Translations under genes and position numbers: made by a program
In this document: positions 1-11,217 of the stretch, piece after piece
How positions within the stretch are numbered: position 1 is the first letter of the stretch
Layout: each line of letters opens with the position of its first letter
Notes under the pieces: generated by a model
The model's database searches: none
The model's input: the letters and a program-made list of their open reading frames with translations, nothing else
What the model was told of the DNA's origin: nothing
Source: Cloeon dipterum
Taxonomy: Eukaryota; Arthropoda; Insecta; Ephemeroptera; Baetidae
Assembly: GCF_949628265.1 (NCBI RefSeq)
Contig: NC_088787.1
Coordinates: 3,896,501-3,960,500, forward strand
Length of the DNA stretch: 64,000 nucleotides
Reading direction: 5' to 3'

Positions 1-589
1 ATATTTAGAGATGATGTAATTTTTTAGGAATCATAAAACACAGAAGCAATCATCTATTTTTCTAATAAATTAAAATAAATTTGATTTTTTAATTCAACTC
101 GGTGATTGCTCTTTTCAAAATGTTGACATTCTTATCCTTGCAAATTTATTTACACTCTAGCGAACGCCCGACCGCACAAGCAGAGACGGAAAATCACGCG
201 CAAAACGCTCTTCTGGCCGGTGAATACCGTTTAGTAATTATAGTAATTAAACAGTAAAAAATATTAATGACTCGCCGAGCGAAACTGGAGTAATTTTACG
301 TGAGCTAATTTAGCAATGAATTTATTGAAGAGTTTATTTTCTTTCGTATCCTTCCGAAAACTGCTTTAGCGGCTCAGTATACGAACAAGGAAAACCACCG
401 CAAGTTGATATCAAACGCTCTCTCTATCGCAGTGGCCCGAGCAGTTCATCTGCATGCGCGGTGAAGCAGAAAAATGGTGAACCATTTATTTTTTTTTCTA
501 TGTGCACGAAAATGCCTTTTGAATCTGGTATACAACACGGACTAAAACATATTTATTTAGAACGTGAGCCCGAGTAAATTTGCGACTAA

Positions 590-740
590 AAATTATCACG
601 CGAAATGACGTCATCTCCGACCTCCAACCCGACGATCGAGTTATCAAAAGTAAAAGCGCATTTTAGATGCTCTCTCAACGTCGAGAAGGCAGTTTCTCGG
701 CTCAGCTGACACTTGGGGAGCGGTTTGTGCTGCATTCAAG
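590..740 (+). promoter_or_regulatory. Y1 promoter module and 5' noncoding exon
   Basis: The block contains a perfect CRE palindrome TGACGTCA at 606-613, then TTATCA (GATA-like), an A-rich TATA-like stretch, an Inr-like CTCTCTCAACGTC and a CAGCTG E-box. It ends in CTGCATTCAAG/GTAAAG, a good splice donor after 740. Near-identical blocks lie in front of all five yellow-like genes, which is the main evidence for function. The transcription start is not defined by sequence alone. Confidence 0.6.
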
Positions 741-944
741 GTAAAGAAAAGGTTTCGTGTTGATCTCTTTTATTGCAACTCTTTGCTTTTGGGTTAAAAA
801 TTGAAAATTCAGCTCAGTGCAAAATCGAACTATTTTTTACCATTGAATTTTTTAAATAAAGATTTTTAGACATTGAACAGATAGGTATATAAAAGAAATG
901 AAATTATTTAATTTTTAACCTGAAAATTGAGATATTGCTTCGGT

Positions 945-1150
945 TAAATCTGAAGGAGGAGTGAAGACTAATTTTTTTTATTAATTTCTGGACACAAAAT
1001 CGGCTTCAGTTTATTTTATCGTGATATTTTCATTGGATTGAGCGACCGTGAGAAACGGGTGCAAGTTCACTGGGGAAGCGATAACGCGCGCGAACAAGAC
1101 GTACAGATCGAGCGCTTATCGTCCAACAGCGCGGATTTTATTCATTCGTT
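945..1150 (+). other. Conserved first-intron element E2, copy 1
   Basis: This noncoding block is shared by the first introns of all five yellow-like genes. It runs from a GCTTCGGTTAAATCTG-like start to an end reading CAGCGCGGATTTT, with a core around GCGATAACGCGCGCGAAC. It has no conserved reading frame, so an enhancer, alternative 5' exon or noncoding RNA is possible; the role is unknown. Confidence 0.45.
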
Positions 1151-1191
1151 CTCTTACTCAATCGAGACAACAAAAATTGCACGAGCCATAT

Positions 1192-1405
1192 TAATGTTTG
1201 AAGCCGCACATAGATGACGCCACCGTATACTCTGTTAAAAATTTTAATTTAAAGGCACTTCCGCTGCGATTTCAGACTCAATCCTGCTCCTGTACATTCG
1301 TATGCTTTCTTCTAACGTGCTGAAATCCAAAATCAGTCCAGCCATTCACCGTAGACTCGTTGGAAAATATTTTATGTTTCAAAAAATATATATTTCACGA
1401 TTCTG
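1192..1405 (+). repeat. Single arm of the palindromic MITE family seen at 58379-58798
   Basis: The sequence from GAAGCCGC through ATTTCAGACTCAATC to CGTTGGAAAATATTTT matches the left arm and centre of the foldback element at 58379-58798. The second arm is missing, so this is a half copy inside intron 1 of Y1. Confidence 0.6.
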
Positions 1406-1577
1406 ATCTCTCGATATCGGCGCTTGATATCTATAATTGATGATAACTTCCTTTTTGAGTGTTTTTTGAGCAAAACATTAACAAAAAATTAATAACAATT
1501 TAGGGGAAAAGCAGTGATGAAATATGTTTTACTTACGTTTTTCAATTTGATTTGTTTTTGCTTTCAGCTCGAACACA

Positions 1578-4408
1578 ATGTTCTTTGCGGCCATCCTTTT
1601 GCACGGCCTGTGCCTGGCAAACGCCATCAACTTCACAACCGTCTACGAGTGGGACGAATTCGATTTCATCTGGCCATCAGGAGCGGACAGTTCACACGGA
1701 CAGATCAAACAGAATTTTAAATCATCGAAAGTTTATCTTGATTACATGGCTGCTTTTGGAGAAAGGCTGTTCCTCAGCATTGAAACGCAATCCGGAGTTC
1801 CCGCCACTTTGGTGTGGCTGCCAACGAGTGGAGCTTCGACTGCACCTCCAAAGCTTGCTCCTTTCCCTTCCTGGAATTTACACGTAAGTCTCTACGAAGT
1901 CTGACTGAAAATACTAATTTATGTTATATACCATTAGAATAAGTTGAGAAAATTTGACGTGAAATAAAATTGCATATAATAAATAATATTTTTACAGTTA
2001 TGACGTCTAAAATGTCGTACAAATTCTCAAATTAATGCGTTTCTGAGGAAAACTCTTAGACTTTGGACCTTCACTCCTTTGAGTTTTTAGTGAAAATAAA
2101 AATTTACATAACAGCAAATTTCAGTGACGTTCCACGCAAAATTATACAGTTGGAAAAATTAGAAAAAGTTCTTCTTTTAACTTTTGTATAGTTAGTCTGG
2201 TACTGAGCGACACAAGGGAGAGATCATTCAGTCAGAAAAAATCACTTTTTATTATTTTAAGTAGTTAATTAATTTCCTTGTTGCTGCTTTTATAATAATT
2301 TTCATCACTTTTAATATCGATTAATTAATAAAAAAAATCGATATAATAGTCTGCTTACATTAATAGTAACTGTTTTTTTTTATTTGTCTTGCCAGGAAAA
2401 AGACAACTGCGATTCTATCCAGTGGGCCAAAGGTATGGAAACGGACACCGATGGACGGTTGTGGGTGCTAGATGACGGTAACAGAAAATGTCCGGGCAAA
2501 CTTTGGATATTCAACCTGGTCAACAACGACACAACCGAGCGCGTTTACCAGTTCCCGGATACAGTCGTCTCTCATACATTTGATAAAAGGTGGCTGCATG
2601 ATATCGTGCTGGACAAAACGCAAGACGATTACCTTGCGTACATCACGCAAGTTTCTTCTGAGAATATCATCGTTTATAGCCGTAAAACGGAAAATTCCTG
2701 GTCAGTTAAAATACCAGGGGTACGTATTTCTACTTTGGCCCTCTCTACTAAAAGTGAAGCAAGGCAGTTGTACCTTGGAAGATATGGTTCCAAAGAACTG
2801 TACTCGGTGTCGGTGTCTGAGCTGAAGAAAGAAGGCGGAAACGCTACTGGGAGATTAATCGGCAAATGGACTGCAAGACCTTACAGAATGCTAATCGACA
2901 GCGCCAATGTCTTGTATGCCGCCTTTAACTACCAGAGTTACACCTCTAAAAGGAATAATTCGACACCCTTTCACGAGGAGCGATTTCATGAGGTAAAAAT
3001 TCCCTTTTAAAAACTGAAATTTTGGTGCTGCCTAACAAATGTTCTGCAAAATGGAAAAAAATGTTTAACAGAATAAAAGATCTATAGCTTTATTATGTCA
3101 CGAAAATTTTTTATCGTGATTTCTAACACGGACGCCCTTTTTAAACATTGAAACAATTATTGGTGAACCCTTTTTTACAATCTGCTACTGTTACACAGGC
3201 AAAATTTGGTGGGAATTTAATTAACGTAATTATATAAAAGTCTCCTTTTATACCCGATAATTTATACTTTGTTGGGCTAACAATATAAAATCACTGCACT
3301 CTTTTAGGTCGGACAACTGGGTGCTGGATATCCATTTACTTTTGCCTTGGACGCGAACGGCAGTTTCTGGATGACGGAGAGAAATGAAACTGATTTTGGG
3401 ATTAGGCATAAACTACTCAAGGCTGAAGTCGGCGCAAGATCTTATTTATACAAGATCTTATTATCCACAGGTAAATGAAATCCTAGAGCATAAAACGATA
3501 AATATAAATGTCATTCAATATTATTAATTGAAATTCATTTAAACTTTAAAATATCAAATACTGATTTTCAAACCTCATAAAATATTGTTGATTTCAAGTA
3601 CGGAAAAATAGACAATATTCTCGTTTGAGCTAAAAAATTTTAATCGTTAATTTATTTGTATTTTTTCACTGAGAGACGAGGAAGAAAAACTTGTCATTAT
3701 GCCATGTTTTTTATAATTCAGTTCTCTTGGATACATTATTGCAATACTTTCCCTCCTTATTAAGATTCAAAATATTAGAATTATCAAAAATTCTGAGTTG
3801 TTACTTAAATCTGTTTCGCGTTTTGTTGGAATTTGTTTTGATAAAAGCTTTCACCAGTTATGTTAATTTAAGATTTAAAAAAAGAACCCAAGTGTATAAA
3901 GAAAGTGACGCGCGTAAGAAATGTGCTCGGCTGCAGCACTACGCTGCTTTTTTCCCTTTTTTCCCTATACTGGCCATGTTAAATACCCTCGCGTGATCGC
4001 TCCTCAAAGCGCTCTGACTGGACAAAAAATATTTCGTCGGTACCAATGGGAAGCCGACGAGTTGAACTATTACATATTTTAGAACAAAAAACGAAAAACG
4101 AATTGATTTTGAGAAATTAGCGCATGCATTTCATGCTCATGCTCTTTCCGGCGAGAGGTTCTGGTCACGTGACGCGGGCGAGCGCGCTGATTGGTTGCTG
4201 GTCGCTTCCACTTTTAGCGCGCAAAGTGTCACGTGACGCCGCTTACTGTGGGCGAGTGTGCCAAAAGTGGGAGCGACCAGCAACCGATATTATTATCAAT
4301 CTGAGCGAGTTCCCCGAGTCAGTTTCTTGGGAAGACCAAACACTGCCCACAAAGTCTAATCTCTTTCTCTTATCTGATCCTTTTGCAGACTTGCCATTGC
4401 GTGGCTGA
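1578..4408 (+). CDS. Yellow/MRJP-family secreted protein Y1
   Basis: Proposed coding exons are 1578-1883, 2396-2992, 3308-3470 and 4389-4408 (361 residues), with all phases matching. The protein starts with a signal peptide ending LCLANA, then the family N-terminal motif NFTTVYEW with an N-glycosylation sequon. Exon 2 carries the yellow signatures GRLWVLDDG, KLWIFNLVNND, LAYIT, IIVYSRKT and RQLYLGRY. Exon 3 carries the late family block PFTFALDANGSFWMTERN. Yellow/royal-jelly proteins are secreted beta-propellers that in insects act in pigmentation, chorion or ligand binding; this protein's ligand is unknown. The final acceptor CTTTTGCAG gives the tail DLPLRG. A second frame of the same exon stays open to 4496, but no intact upstream exon feeds it. 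AATAAA lies at 4510-4515. Confidence 0.8.
4164..4285. repeat. Hairpin with CACGTG motifs in the last intron of Y1
   Basis: Arms 4193-4215 and 4263-4285 are inverted repeats with 22 of 23 bases paired and a 47-base loop. GTCACGTGACGC occurs twice in direct orientation, at 4164-4175 and 4228-4239, once outside and once within the loop. The insertion replaces the region that carries the long C-terminal exon in Y3 and Y4. Confidence 0.7.
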
Positions 4409-5320
4409 CCCTGAGGATGAGAAGAATGCAAAACTCTTTCAGGCACATTTCGATGGACAACTTCGTTTTCCCGGACAGCAAACAGTCTTTTACTGAGACT
4501 ATTATATACAATAAAGTGTGTTGCAATTTAGTTTTGGGTTAGTTAAAAAAAACATAGAGAGATGAACAGAGCGCTTTTTATGGTTTATCGCCTTTTTCAA
4601 CAAAATAATCTTTTATTTGTAAGAATAATTCAAGGCAAATAAAATATTGCATTTTATATTTTTCTGTTCATTTTTCTTATCGCATCCTTTTTTAAATGTA
4701 GAGACGATGGTCATCTTAAAAAATTCTTTTCAATAATTAATTATCAAATAAAAGCTTGCAAGAATTTCTCTATAGTTTTGCCGCATATTTAAAAAAAAAT
4801 GACAATTTGCTGCCAATTTTATTCCCCTTGCACTTTGCTATTCCATTCATAGAGTCTCTGCTGGTGGCCGCCTCTATTTCTTCTCGCTGTGAAACGCAAT
4901 AATAAAGGACTCTTATTAAGGGCGCCAGCAAGGTACATGTTCATCTTTTTTTTTTTAATTAATTTACGAGCTGAAATATTTTTTCGTATATTTGGACACT
5001 CAGGATCAAACCCTGAAAGTTATAATTGACCTAAAATGGTTCAATTTGGTATGTTTTTATTACTAGGACAAGAAAAAATTATTTTATTACAATCAATTTC
5101 AGGTTTTTAAACATTAAAATTATATTACAATTTAACTTTCTCAATTTCCACCCTGAAACTTGTTGTACCAGTAAAAACTCTCAGGAAAATCTTTACAATA
5201 GGTCGAACTAATTTTTTGGTAAAGACGAACTTATCCAATTATCGTATGTATTATTTATTTAGAATTTGTGTTTATTAAATAGGAACGTCAGTCTGAGCAC
5301 TCTTATTTGCAACTCGCGCC
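4409..5320. other. Y1-Y2 spacer
   Basis: The spacer holds the presumed 3' UTR of Y1, the polyadenylation signal AATAAA at 4510-4515, and AT-rich 3' flank that is alignable to the 3' flanks of Y2-Y5. No other gene or recognisable element was seen. Confidence 0.5.
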
Positions 5321-5324
5321 TCAA

Positions 5325-5471
5325 ATAATTATCACGCGAAATGACGTCATCTCCGACCTCCAACCCGACGAGTTATCAAAAGTAAATGCGCTATTTAGAC
5401 GCTCTCTCAACCTCGAGAAGGCAGAGCCTCGGCTCAGCTGACACTTGGAAACGATTTTTGCTGCATTTAAG
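5325..5471 (+). promoter_or_regulatory. Y2 promoter module and 5' noncoding exon
   Basis: This is the same block as in front of Y1, with TGACGTCA at 5342-5349, TTATCA, the CAGCTG E-box and a splice donor after CTGCATTTAAG at 5471. The first intron would run to 6322. Confidence 0.6.
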
Positions 5472-5699
5472 GTAAAGAAACGTTTTGCGTTGGTCTGTTT
5501 TATTGAGAATCATCTATGCTTTTGATTTGGGTTAAAAATTAAAATTTCAGCTCAGTTCTGAAGTGTCTTCACGCACTGACACTTATTTTTGAGCATTCAT
5601 AAAAAGATTTTCATGAATATAACAGAAAGGGACTGATATTGAAAAGAAATCAATTCATTTAATGATTTAATTTTGAACGTGAAAAATTTAGATATTAAA

Positions 5700-5940
5700 T
5701 CGCTTCGGTGAAATCTGAAGGAGGTGTGGAGACGAAGTGTGTGTGTTTCTTTTTCATTTTTTATATTTCTGTACACAAATCTACTTGGCTATGTTACTTT
5801 AATTTATTTATTCGTGATATTTTCATTGGATTGTGTGAACACGAGAAACGGGTTCAAGTTCACTGGGTAAGCGATAACGCGAACGGGATGTGCAGATCGA
5901 GCGCCTGCTTATCGTCCCACAGCGCGGACTTTTAATAATT
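5700..5940 (+). other. Conserved first-intron element E2, copy 2
   Basis: The block is alignable with the Y1 copy across GCTTCGGTGAAATCTGAAGG, CGTGATATTTTCATTGGATTG and CCACAGCGCGGACTTTT. No shared reading frame exists between copies. Confidence 0.45.
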
Positions 5941-6336
5941 TCATTCTCTTACACAATCGAGTTGACGAAAATTGAACGAATGACGAGCAAATAGAAATAG
6001 CGTGAAAATCATCAGCAACTTTTATTAAAGGGTAGAAATCTTCGAAAGAGCAGTGCTTTAAATTAAATGTATTTTCATGTTCAGTTCAAAATATATAAAC
6101 AATTTAGGACGACATTTTATTTCTGGAAATCCTAATTCGCTTTAAAGAGAATTTAACCGAGTTTTTCAAATTTTTTAGCTCCACTCAGTCTTTTAATTAT
6201 TTAATTTTAAATTTACTCAGAGAGCTAGACTGAATAAATAAATTTAACGGAAAACATATTTTAATCTTGATCATCGCGAATATATGTTGGCGCTAATATG
6301 GATTTCTAATTTTTGCTTTCAGATCGAAGACAAAAA

Positions 6337-8177
6337 ATGTCTCCGTTCTTAGCTGCCATCTTTTTGTTCAGCCTGGACGTGGCAAACGCCATTAACTTCA
6401 CAACCGTCTACGAGTGGGACAAATTCGATTTCATCTGGCCATCAGGAGCGGACACTTCAATCGGACAGATAAAAGATGAATACAAGCCAGGCAATGTTTA
6501 TCTTGACTACATGGCTATTTTTGGAGAAAGGCTCTTTATTAGCCATGATATGGGTTTTCCCGGAATTCCCGCCTCCCTGGTGTGGCTGCCAACGAGCGGC
6601 ACGTCGACTGCACCTCCAAAGCTTGCTCCTTTCCCATCCTGGGAATTTCATGTAAGTCTCTGAATTAAAAATCAGTTATAAGCTTCTATTAAGTCTAAAG
6701 TCTAAAATGCAGCCGGTAAAATTCTCAATTTACTGCAATTTTAATTAGTTTACGTACACCATATTTCTTAGAAACCTTTGATTCATTTGATCAATTGGAG
6801 TAAATTGTTTGTATTTTTCTTTTGCTAGAAAAAAGACATGTGCGAATCTATTCAAAAGGCCAAAGGAATGGAAATGGACGCTGATGGTCGGTTGTGGGTG
6901 CCTGATGACGGTAACGGCAGATGTCGGCCCAAACTTTGGATTTTCGACCTGGTCAACAACGACACAACCGAGCGCGTTCACCAGTTTCCGGACACAGTCA
7001 TCTCTGGTTCAAGGTACCTGCGTGACATCGTGCTGGACAAATCGCCAGACGATTACGTTGCCTACATCGCGGACTCTTATTCTGAGCACCTCATAGTTTA
7101 CAGCCAAAAAATGGACAAATCCTGGTCCGTTAAAACACCAGGGAGAAAATGGGAATCCTTGGCCCTCTCTCCCAACAGGGGAGCGAGACAGTTGTACCTT
7201 GGAAGATATGGTTCCAGGGAAATGTACTCGGTGTCTGTGTCTCAGCTGAAGAATGGAGGTGGAAGCGCCGCTGCTGTGAATTTCATCGGAAAATGGACTG
7301 AATACCCTTACAGAATGCTAATCGACAGCGCCAATGTCTTGTATGCCGCCTTTAGATACGAGAATTACGTCTCCAAATGGAATATTTCGGAGCCCTTTCT
7401 TGAACAGCGATTTTATGAGGTAATATATCTGCGGAAAAATCAGTAATTTTGAAATGGTTGCCTTTTCAGCGCGTTGAAACAAAAATTCCGTTTGTCACAT
7501 GGGCAGAATTTTATATAGAAGAGAACATGGCATCGTCTTTAAAATCCTAGAAATAAAATGAACCACCCTCTCCTGATCTTCCCGACTATTTTATGTCAGT
7601 CTAACAATATTAAATCACTGCACTCTTTTAGGTCGGAGAACTGGGTGCTCTTTGGCCATTTACTTTTGCTTTGGACACGAACGGCACTTTCTGGATGACG
7701 CAGCGAAACGAAGCTAAGGGTTGGTCTAAGTCTAGGCATAAACTTCTCAAAGCTGCAGTCGGCGCCAGATCGTATTTATTCGACACGTCCACAGGTAAAT
7801 AATATCCAACTGCGAGAGAATTACGGTTAAACTTTATGCTGAATTTTTTAGATTTAGGAAAGTCTCTCTCTTGCTTATAGTCGGACATTTTTTGATAAAT
7901 TACTCATCAATTTTAGATATTTTCAATGAAAATGGTAGTTGTTGAAATTAAACTCCCGCCAGTTAAATGATTTATATTTAAAATGGGCTGCCATTTCCAC
8001 CGGCAGCTGACAGTATTTTGGGCCGGAAGACATTTTTTCTCTTGCGCTTTTTATTTTTTCACCGGTGGCTGTTGGCTGTGAGCGACATATAATTTAAAAT
8101 ACGATTTTTTGGTCTATGCTGAGTCTAATCTCTCTCCCGTTCCTAATCCTTTTGCAGACTTGAAATTGCGTGGCTGA
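6337..8177 (+). CDS. Yellow/MRJP-family secreted protein Y2
   Basis: Proposed coding exons are 6337-6651, 6829-7419, 7632-7794 and 8158-8177 (362 residues). The start MSPFLAAIF follows the acceptor at 6321-6322, as in Y3. The signal peptide ends DVANA, followed by the motif NFTTVYEW. Exon 2 contains GRLWVPDDG, KLWIFDLVNND, VAYIAD, LIVYSQK and RQLYLGRY; exon 3 contains WPFTFALDTNGTFWMTQRN. The final exon gives the tail DLKLRG. The alternative frame that is open in Y1, Y3, Y4 and Y5 is closed here by one TGA directly after the exon boundary, although the codons beyond it remain recognisable. Intron 2 (6652-6828) is much shorter than in the other copies. Confidence 0.8.
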
Positions 8178-8586
8178 CCTTGAAGATGAGAAGAATGGAC
8201 ACCATTTTGAGGCAGATTTCGATGGACAACTTCGTTTTCCCGGACAGCAAACAATTTTCTAATATAAAATTAATTTCTTTCTATTTTAACTTTGGGGTAG
8301 TTAAAAACACATTGAAATGATTATAACGCTTTATGGTTTATCGCCTTTTTCAACATAATAATCTTTTTTCTTAAGAATAGCTCAAGGAAAATAAAAATAT
8401 ATGTATTGCATTATTCCCTATATAATTAAATTGTTGTTTTTTTCTAATCCATATACAAAAAAACTCGGGAAATCTTACAATAGACCGAAGTAATTTTTGG
8501 TTAAGAGAGACCAATTAACATATTTATTTAGGCATGACGTTTATTAAAGAACGTCAGTCAGAGCAATTTAGCGAATGGCGCCTCTA
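8178..8586. other. Y2-Y3 spacer
   Basis: This is the 3' flank of Y2, including a fossil continuation of the alternative C-terminal frame to about 8263, then AT-rich sequence shared with the other Y flanks. No separate gene was seen. Confidence 0.45.
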
Positions 8587-8734
8587 AAAGTTATCATGCG
8601 AAATGACGTCATTTCCGACCACCAACCCGACGGGCTATCAAAAATAAAAGCGCATTTTAGACGCTCTCTCAACGTCGACAAGGCAGCGTCTCGGCTCAGC
8701 TGACACTTGGGGAGCGGTTTTTGCTGCATTTAAG
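8587..8734 (+). promoter_or_regulatory. Y3 promoter module and 5' noncoding exon
   Basis: TGACGTCA lies at 8604-8611, followed by the TATA-like AAAAATAAAAGCGC, the CAGCTG E-box and the donor TTTAAG/GTAAAG after 8734. The first intron (8735-11208) is the longest of the five. Confidence 0.6.
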
Positions 8735-8964
8735 GTAAAGAAAACGTTTCATGTAGGTCTGCTTTATTGAGAATCATCTATGCTTTTGATTTGTGTTAAA
8801 AATTAAAATTTCAGCTCAGTCCTAAAAACGTTTTTATTGTTTTTATATTCACGAAATGAATTTTTTTGACCATAAATAAAGATATTCATGAATATAACCA
8901 ACTGGACTGATATAGAAACGAAATGAATTCATTAATTGATTTAATATTTGCCGCGTAAATTTAA

Positions 8965-9190
8965 GACACTGCTTCGGTTTTATATCAGAAGTAGAGGTGG
9001 TGCGAAAGACCTGTGTTATTTTTTTTTTAATTTTTGTGTACACAAATCTACTCGGCTAGGTTACTTCAGTTTAATTATTCGTGATGTTTTCATAGGATTG
9101 AGCGACCTTGAGAAACTGTGGCAGCGATAAAACGCGCGCGAACAGGACGAGCAGATCGAGCGCGTTATCGTCCCACAGCGGGGATTTCTA
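8965..9190 (+). other. Conserved first-intron element E2, copy 3
   Basis: This copy carries GCTTCGGTT, TTCGTGATGTTTTCATAGG and CCACAGCGGGGATTT. It is shorter in the middle than copies 1 and 2. Confidence 0.4.
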
Positions 9191-9229
9191 TCCTCTCGCT
9201 CTTTATTTAACTTTCCAAAAAGAATAAAA

Positions 9230-9500
9230 CGGGAAATCGAGTATTGACGATTCTTTCGAAAATGGGGCAAATTGCGGCACCGTTTTTGGGCTCAACCTTG
9301 AAACACTGTACAATGCAAGGCTTATGCCCAGCGTTGCCATTTTCTGTCAAGGTTGCGTTGCCGGAATCCGCCCCATTTTGACTCCAAATGGAATGCCACC
9401 TATCACCTATTCCATCCGACGCTGCGATGACCAACACAGGTTTGTTTAATGCCCATAGAAAATAAAAATTCGACTCTTTCGGGTTTTTGAGTTAGCCGCC
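9230..9500. other. Insert shared with the Y5 first intron
   Basis: CCAAATGGAATGCCA and GATGACCAACAC recur at about 21775-21825 in the Y5 intron, followed by a similar GTTTTTGGGTT/GAGTT stretch. It does not code. It shows that Y3 and Y5 introns share sequence that Y1, Y2 and Y4 lack. Confidence 0.4.
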
Positions 9501-9689
9501 GCGACGGCTCCGCAACGCTTTTGATTTTTGTTAAATATTAAAACAATCCAACAGCTAAATTCAAAACATAAATAATTTTGACCATTGAATATTAATGAAT
9601 TAACGATATCTGAGATTTAACGCAGGCAGAACCATAAATAATGAAGAATTGGAAATTTTAATTTATAAAATTTTGCTAGAGAAAAATTG

Positions 9690-9960
9690 AAATTTTGCTT
9701 CGGTTAAATCTGGAGCAGTGGAGAAGAAGCGTTTCCTCCGTGTTTTCCTTTTTTTATTATTAATATATCTGGACACGAATTGCTCGGCTAACTCTCGATT
9801 TTTACCATTCAATAATATTCAGGTCAATTTCATTGATTTGAGCGAACCGGAGAATCGGGAGCGAGCGAACTGGGGAAGCGATTACACGAACAGGATGTAC
9901 AGAAAGATCGAGCGCCTTATCGTCCCACAGCGCGGATTTTTATGCTCTCTTACACAATCG
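9690..9960 (+). other. Conserved first-intron element E2, copy 4
   Basis: This second E2 copy within the Y3 first intron is almost identical to the Y4 copy at 15780-16035. An open frame starting at a GTG (9718) looks like a short secreted peptide, but it is not open in the Y1, Y2 or Y5 copies and has no ATG. Confidence 0.45.
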
Positions 9961-10184
9961 AGTCGACAAAAATTGAATCAAATTTAACGTGAAAATCATC
10001 ACTAACGAGAATTAAAGGACACACATTTTTGAAGGGAAGATTTAGAACGTTGACTGCTCATTAAAATAATTGTATTTTTCCATGGTCAGGTCAAAATGAA
10101 TGAACAATTTATTTTTGCAACCACTTTTTTTGAAAATCATCGTGATTTATATTCCATTTTCGCTCAGAGAAATATTCAACCAAA

Positions 10185-10430
10185 ATATTCCGCAAATTTT
10201 AACCGCTCATGCTACCCTCTACCACGACTTCTCGTCGCATTAGTATTCGGCTTACTTTTCATGGGCGATACCCTGACGACCTTTTTCCGAGTCAGAGTAC
10301 CCCGACCTAAGATCGCTCCAGAGTCGTGTTTTTGGTGCTTTTTTCGCACTTTCGAGCAGAGTTGGCGTAGATTTTTAATCGTCGTCGCCACCAACCTTCC
10401 TCAGGTCGCGCCACCTGAGGGTTGATTCAA
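10185..10430 (+). repeat. Dispersed repeat R1, copy
   Basis: The copy includes CTACCCTCTACCACGA, CCCTGACGACCTTTTTC and CGCGCCACCTGAGG. R1 recurs at 10690, 21910, 22248 and 57605 (+) and at 20170 and 25800 (-). The class is unknown; no terminal repeats or coding capacity were seen. Confidence 0.5.
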
Positions 10431-10689
10431 CGAGGTTTTTTCAGTGCCGACGCCGACGTTTTTTTCGGCTACTCCGCAATGCTCATTTCATCGCTGAATT
10501 CGTCAACCTAGAGCACGCGGGCGCCGCGTCGACTTCTTTTTGGTTTTAGTGATTTTTTCTTAACGACGTGGCGCGGCGCACGTTTTGCCAAGCATTTGGC
10601 AGCTGCGTGTGGGCAGTGGAGCCCAATAGATAAATTAAATCAATACCACACAATGATTTCGCCTTTTCGATACTAATTGATCAACACGA

Positions 10690-11030
10690 AAAAGGTTTTA
10701 TTTTTGTCAAAATTCAATCGCTCGTCCGATCGTCGACCACGAACCCTCGTTGGATACGTCTCGGTCTAGGCTTCAACCTGCCCTACCCTGACGACCTTTT
10801 TCAGGGAATCAGACCTGACCTCTGCTCCCATGCCGTTTTTTTATGCTTTTTTCGGCAATTCCGAGCACGTTTGACGGTGCTCCGCCAAATTTTGTGCATC
10901 ACGAAATACCACTAACCCTCGCCATGTCGCGCCACCTGACCTCGCGATTCTCTACGGTCAGTGGCCCGCAGGGCGCAAGACACTCGACGGACCGAAGATC
11001 CTTCTAGCGCGCAGCTTCTCGTAATTGTTG
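10690..11030 (+). repeat. Dispersed repeat R1, long copy
   Basis: The copy has the R1 core TCGTCCGATCGTCGACCACG, CGTTGGATACGTCTCGGTC and CTGACGACCTTTTTCAGGG, followed by the CGCGCCACCTGACC tail. It is nearly identical to 22248-22590, in the same intron of Y5, so Y3 and Y5 intron 1 share a common duplication. Confidence 0.55.
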
Positions 11031-11217
11031 TATTTTGGAGAATTTTGCTATTTTACCTCCGCTCAGTCTTTCAATTAGAGTGCTAAAATGAATGAAGGAT
11101 TTTATTAAATAATTTTAACGCAACAAAATTTACTATTGATCATCACGAATAAATATCGGTGCTAAAACGAGTTTTTAGTCAATTTGATTTTTTTATTTTT
11201 GCTTTCAGCTCGAAAAA

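Noticed and set aside
9718..9987. Open frame resembling a short secreted peptide, also at 15801-16061
   Set aside because: It starts at GTG, lies in the noncoding E2 element, and is not open in the E2 copies of Y1, Y2 or Y5. The two open copies are near-identical by recent duplication, so agreement is not evidence of selection.
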